A stretch of DNA of 39,321 nucleotides from Chloroflexota bacterium (GTDB lineage: Bacteria; Chloroflexota; Anaerolineae; Promineifilales; Promineifilaceae), in the NCBI GenBank assembly GCA_002746795.1, contig PDQY01000039.1, forward strand, positions 1-39,321, given 5' to 3'. How positions within the stretch are numbered: position 1 is the stretch's first letter; every line of letters begins with the position of its first letter. The notes below the pieces were generated by a model. The model was not told the DNA's origin. It saw only the letters and a list, made by a program, of their open reading frames with translations, and ran no database searches. This document shows, piece by piece, positions 36,330 through 39,321 of the stretch. A program made the position numbers and the translations under genes.

Positions 36330-36470
36330 CAGTGGACAGTAGACAGTGAGCCAGTAAACAGTGAGTAGTAAACAGCAGGCAGTGAGCAGTTTTGCATATC
36401 AAGCATGACTGTTCACTGTCAGCTGAACATTGTCAGCTGAATATTGACCACTGTTCACCCAAAAACGGAG
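36330..36470. repeat. Spacer with degenerate cagtgagcagt/cagtaaacagt word repeats and inverted counterpart
   Basis: cagtggacagtagacagtgagccagtaaacagtgagtagtaaacagcaggcagtgagcagt ... tgactgttcactgtcagctgaacattgtcagctgaatattgaccactgttcaccc. Confidence 0.75.
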
Positions 36471-36476
36471 TCCTCC

Positions 36477-37238
36477 ATGGCTGAAAACATCATCCTGGAA
36501 ACCAACAATTTGCGTCGGGAGTTTGGCGCCTTGGTGGCTGTTGCGGATGTGAGCGTGAAGGTGAAGCAAGGCTCGTTCCATTCCATCATTGGTTCCAATG
36601 GCGCAGGCAAAACTACCTTTTTCAATTTGCTCAGTGGTAACTTGAAGCCCACCAGCGGGCAGGTCGTCTTTAAGGGAAAAGACATTACCCACCTCCCCCT
36701 GCACAAGACGGCCCACTTAGGCATCGGTCGGTCATTCCAAATCACCAATATTTTTCCTAATCTCACAGTTATTGAGAATATTCGGCTGGCATCACAAGCG
36801 CTGGGTAAAAACAATTTCAAGTTTTTCCGTGCGTCTCGCGCTTTTCGGGAGTATGAGGAACGAGCGGAGGCGGTGCTGGAGCAAGTGGGGCTGGCAGAAC
36901 GGGCTTATTCTCAAGCCAACACCCTGCCGCATGGGGATCAACGCAAACTGGAACTGGGTATGATCCTGGCTCCAGACCCGGAAGTGCTGCTGCTGGATGA
37001 ACCTACAGCAGGGATGGCCTCTGAGCAGGTACCAGAATTGATGGCGCTGATTCAAGAGGTGCAGGTGGCGGGCAATAAAACTATCATGCTGGTGGAACAC
37101 AACATGAATGTGGTTATGAACGTCTCCGACACGATCACCGTCATGCATTATGGTGAAGTGCTGGCAGAAGGGACGCCTGCCGAGATTTCAGCTAATGAGA
37201 CGGTGCAACAGGCGTATTTGGGAGCGTTGTATGACTAA
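36477..37238 (+). CDS. livG: Liv-type ABC transporter ATP-binding protein (LivG-like)
   Basis: Walker A 'IGSNGAGKTTFFNLLSG', 'LPHGDQRKLELGMILAPDPEVLLLDEPTAGM', 'IMLVEHNMNVVMNVSD'. Confidence 0.92.
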   Translation: MAENIILETNNLRREFGALVAVADVSVKVKQGSFHSIIGSNGAGKTTFFNLLSGNLKPTSGQVVFKGKDITHLPLHKTAHLGIGRSFQITNIFPNLTVIENIRLASQALGKNNFKFFRASRAFREYEERAEAVLEQVGLAERAYSQANTLPHGDQRKLELGMILAPDPEVLLLDEPTAGMASEQVPELMALIQEVQVAGNKTIMLVEHNMNVVMNVSDTITVMHYGEVLAEGTPAEISANETVQQAYLGALYD

Positions 37239-37935
37239 CTTGCTCGATGTACAAAACATTCACACCTTCATTGGTCAATTCCACATTTTGGAAGGCGTTT
37301 CGGTTACGGTACCGAAAAACAGCATCACGGTGTTGCTGGGTCGTAATGGCGCTGGCAAGACAACGACGCTGAAATCCATCATCGGTTTAACGCCGCCAAG
37401 TGCCGGCAGCATTATCTTTGATGGCCATAACATTCAAGGGCATCCCAGCTATGACATTGCGTCGATGGGCATTGGTTTTGTGCCGGAACACCGGGCGATT
37501 TTCCGCGATTTGAGTGTGGCGGAAAACTTGAAGCTGGCCGAGAGGAAGAAGGGAGATCTAGCACGGAAGGAGGAGTTGATATTCACGCTCTTTCCAGACT
37601 TAAAACGGTTGATCAAACTACCCGGCACCAATTTGTCTGGTGGGCAGCAGCAGATGCTGGCAGTGGCTCGCGCCTTAGTGCCAGACAATAAATTGCTCTT
37701 GATCGACGAACCGAGCGAAGGATTGGCTCCAGTCATTATTGAGCAAATGATTGAGGCGATTTTGAAGCTGTCTAAAAATGCGACGGTGCTGCTCGTGGAG
37801 CAAAGCTTTGTGGTTGCCAGCAAGTTGGCTAAACGGTATGTGATTATTGAAGAAGGACAATCAGTGAAACAAGGGCTGATGGCAGATTTGGTGGATGATA
37901 AAGAGACGATCCATCGTTATCTGGGTGCAGCCTGA
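37231..37935 (+). CDS. livF: Liv-type ABC transporter ATP-binding protein (LivF-like)
   Basis: ATG overlaps livG stop (ATGACTAA); 'LLGRNGAGKTTTLKSIIGL', 'NLSGGQQQMLAVARALVPDNKLLLIDEPSEGLAPVII'. Confidence 0.92.
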   Translation: MTNLLDVQNIHTFIGQFHILEGVSVTVPKNSITVLLGRNGAGKTTTLKSIIGLTPPSAGSIIFDGHNIQGHPSYDIASMGIGFVPEHRAIFRDLSVAENLKLAERKKGDLARKEELIFTLFPDLKRLIKLPGTNLSGGQQQMLAVARALVPDNKLLLIDEPSEGLAPVIIEQMIEAILKLSKNATVLLVEQSFVVASKLAKRYVIIEEGQSVKQGLMADLVDDKETIHRYLGAA

Positions 37936-37991
37936 TGGATTGACGATTGACGCCAATCATCAATCAAACAAAAATCGCACATGGTGTAATT

Positions 37992-39321
37992 ATGGTAGAA
38001 ACGATACGGAAGAATCAGATGCGGATTGTGGTGCTGGCGATTTTGCTGCTGCTGTTTTTGTCGGCGTCGCTGAGCATGGATGCTAAGGATTGGGTGATCA
38101 CGGTGCTGCGCGGCCTGTCGGTAGGCGCGATTGTGTTTTTGGTGGCGGCCGGTTTTTCGCTGATTTTTGGCTTGATGGATGTGCTGAATCTGGCGCACGG
38201 CGAGCTTTTTATGGTGGGGGCATACATTGGCTGGACGATCTATGTGCGGCCGGACACTTTTGTGGATGGCATTACTCCATTAGCGCTGCTGGCGGCGGGA
38301 TTGGTGCTGCTGCCGGTGTTTTATGTGCTTTATGGGCGATTTTCAGGTGGGGGAACGGCCGTTACTGTGCTGCCCTGGGTTCTCCTCATCCTGGCGCTGG
38401 TGATCCTCTTTTTTTCATTTACCCAGTGGCCTCTCGCCATGTGGAATCCTGAAGTGTTCCAAGAAAGTCCGGCGACCTATGCGCTGGCGTTGAGCCAGGG
38501 CAATTTGCAAATACCAGCGCCAGCTGCGGCTGAGGGTCTGCCGCCAATTGTGTTGATGGCGGGCACGCTACTGGGCGGGGTGCTGTTGGCGTTAGCGGTG
38601 GTTGGGCTGAGAACGATGCGGAAAACGGCCGTTACCACCACACGCATCAACAAAAATTCCATCCTCATTTCCGTTGCCCTTATCCTGCTCGGCCTGATTG
38701 CCTTCTTTGCCAACGACGCCCTCACCGCCTGGTTTTTTGGGCTCAACACAACTGCCCTGTTCCTCGTTGCCATTGTAATCGCCACCATCGTAGGTGCCAT
38801 GATTGGGGGGCTCATTGAATCCACCCTGATTCGCCCCTTGTACGACCGCCCCATCTACCAAATCATGCTCACCCTGGGTGTCAGCTTCATCGGCATTGAA
38901 CTGGTGCGTGCCTTCTGGGGACGCCCCGAATTCACAATGCCCAAACCCGCCCTGTTATCAGGTACCGGCGAAGGCTGCCCCGCCACCACCATCGGCAATT
39001 GGTTGGCCAACCAATGCTCCACCATCATCTTATTTGACGCCAGAGTACGCACCTACAACGAAATTTTTATCATTCTGGTCGGCTTGATAGTACTCATTGG
39101 CGTCTGGCTCATCATTCAACGCACCCGTCTGGGCATGATTATTCGTGCCGGGGTACAGGACAGTGAAATGGTGGAAGCGATGGGCATCAACGTCCGCCAG
39201 GTCTTCACCCTCGTTTTTGCCATGGGCGTGGGATTGGCTGCATTGGGTGGCGTCTTGGCTGCTCCATCGATTGGCTTATCCAATGCCATGGGCACCCGTT
39301 TCTTGCTGATGGCACTCATTG
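37992..39321 (+). CDS. livH: Liv-type ABC transporter permease (LivH-like), truncated by window end, with large internal insertion
   Basis: My translation: MVETIRKNQMRIVVLAIL...VLRGLSVGAIVFLVAAGFSLIFGLMDVLNLAHGELFMVGAYIGW...IGGLIESTLIRPLYDRPIYQIMLTLGVSFIGIELVRAFWG...TRLGMIIRAGVQDSEMVEAMGINVRQVFTLVFAMGVGLAALGGVLAAP. Confidence 0.85.
   Translation, partial: MVETIRKNQMRIVVLAILLLLFLSASLSMDAKDWVITVLRGLSVGAIVFLVAAGFSLIFGLMDVLNLAHGELFMVGAYIGWTIYVRPDTFVDGITPLALLAAGLVLLPVFYVLYGRFSGGGTAVTVLPWVLLILALVILFFSFTQWPLAMWNPEVFQESPATYALALSQGNLQIPAPAAAEGLPPIVLMAGTLLGGVLLALAVVGLRTMRKTAVTTTRINKNSILISVALILLGLIAFFANDALTAWFFGLNTTALFLVAIVIATIVGAMIGGLIESTLIRPLYDRPIYQIMLTLGVSFIGIELVRAFWGRPEFTMPKPALLSGTGEGCPATTIGNWLANQCSTIILFDARVRTYNEIFIILVGLIVLIGVWLIIQRTRLGMIIRAGVQDSEMVEAMGINVRQVFTLVFAMGVGLAALGGVLAAPSIGLSNAMGTRFLLMALI

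Larger units (their letters stand above)
3970..38633. repeat. Dispersed highly iterated palindrome AACGGCCGTT (20 exact copies)
   Basis: Exact starts: 3970, 5971, 6942, 15007, 18848, 19217, 19802, 21350, 22431, 24286, 26630, 27836, 30848, 31331, 32097, 32330, 33293, 35125, 38354, 38624. One-mismatch copies include 161, 4806, 19388, 20084, 20777, 21083, 26793, 31606. Confidence 0.95.

Noticed and set aside
36330-36470. CRISPR array
   Set aside because: Short degenerate words without uniform repeats or spacers of constant length, and no cas genes.
1-39321. tRNA, rRNA, transposase or prophage genes
   Set aside because: None recognised by eye; a tRNAscan-SE/Infernal run would be needed to exclude small RNAs formally.

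Overview
The window looks like a chromosomal segment of an uncultured Chloroflexota (Anaerolineae/Ardenticatenia-like) bacterium; this assignment is inferred from gene content and style, not from any search. Two blocks dominate. (1) About 2.4-15.8 kb, mostly minus strand: a surface-polysaccharide locus with a NusG/RfaH-like factor, polyprenyl-phosphate sugar transferase, galE, a GDP-type D,D-heptose gene set (sedoheptulose-7-P isomerase, heptose-7-P kinase, HAD phosphatase, nucleotidyltransferase), Wzz/BY-kinase, acyltransferase, GT2 and a B12-type radical SAM protein. A CSLREA/beta-helix surface protein lies downstream and a TolB-like/CxxCH protein upstream. (2) About 18.9-39.3 kb, plus strand: a MalT-like ATPase/BTAD regulator followed by a long acyl-CoA gene set (two KASIII-like proteins with altered catalytic residues, three acyl-CoA synthetases, SDR, alpha/beta hydrolase, SCP2-type thiolase, DUF35-like protein without zinc cysteines, MaoC hydratase, internally deleted crotonase, divergent MaoC) and a Liv-type ABC transporter whose permease carries a large insertion. 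The most striking non-gene signal is the 10-bp palindrome AACGGCCGTT, found 20 times exactly (about 0.04 expected in random sequence) plus many near-matches. It is mostly read in one frame as x-T-A-V, and at many sites the local composition switches from G-rich to C-rich. Two families of ~95-bp intergenic two-hairpin repeats, one apparent chimera of them, a 70-bp-period direct repeat, and spacer-specific word-like repeats were also found. No tRNA, rRNA, CRISPR array or transposase was recognised.
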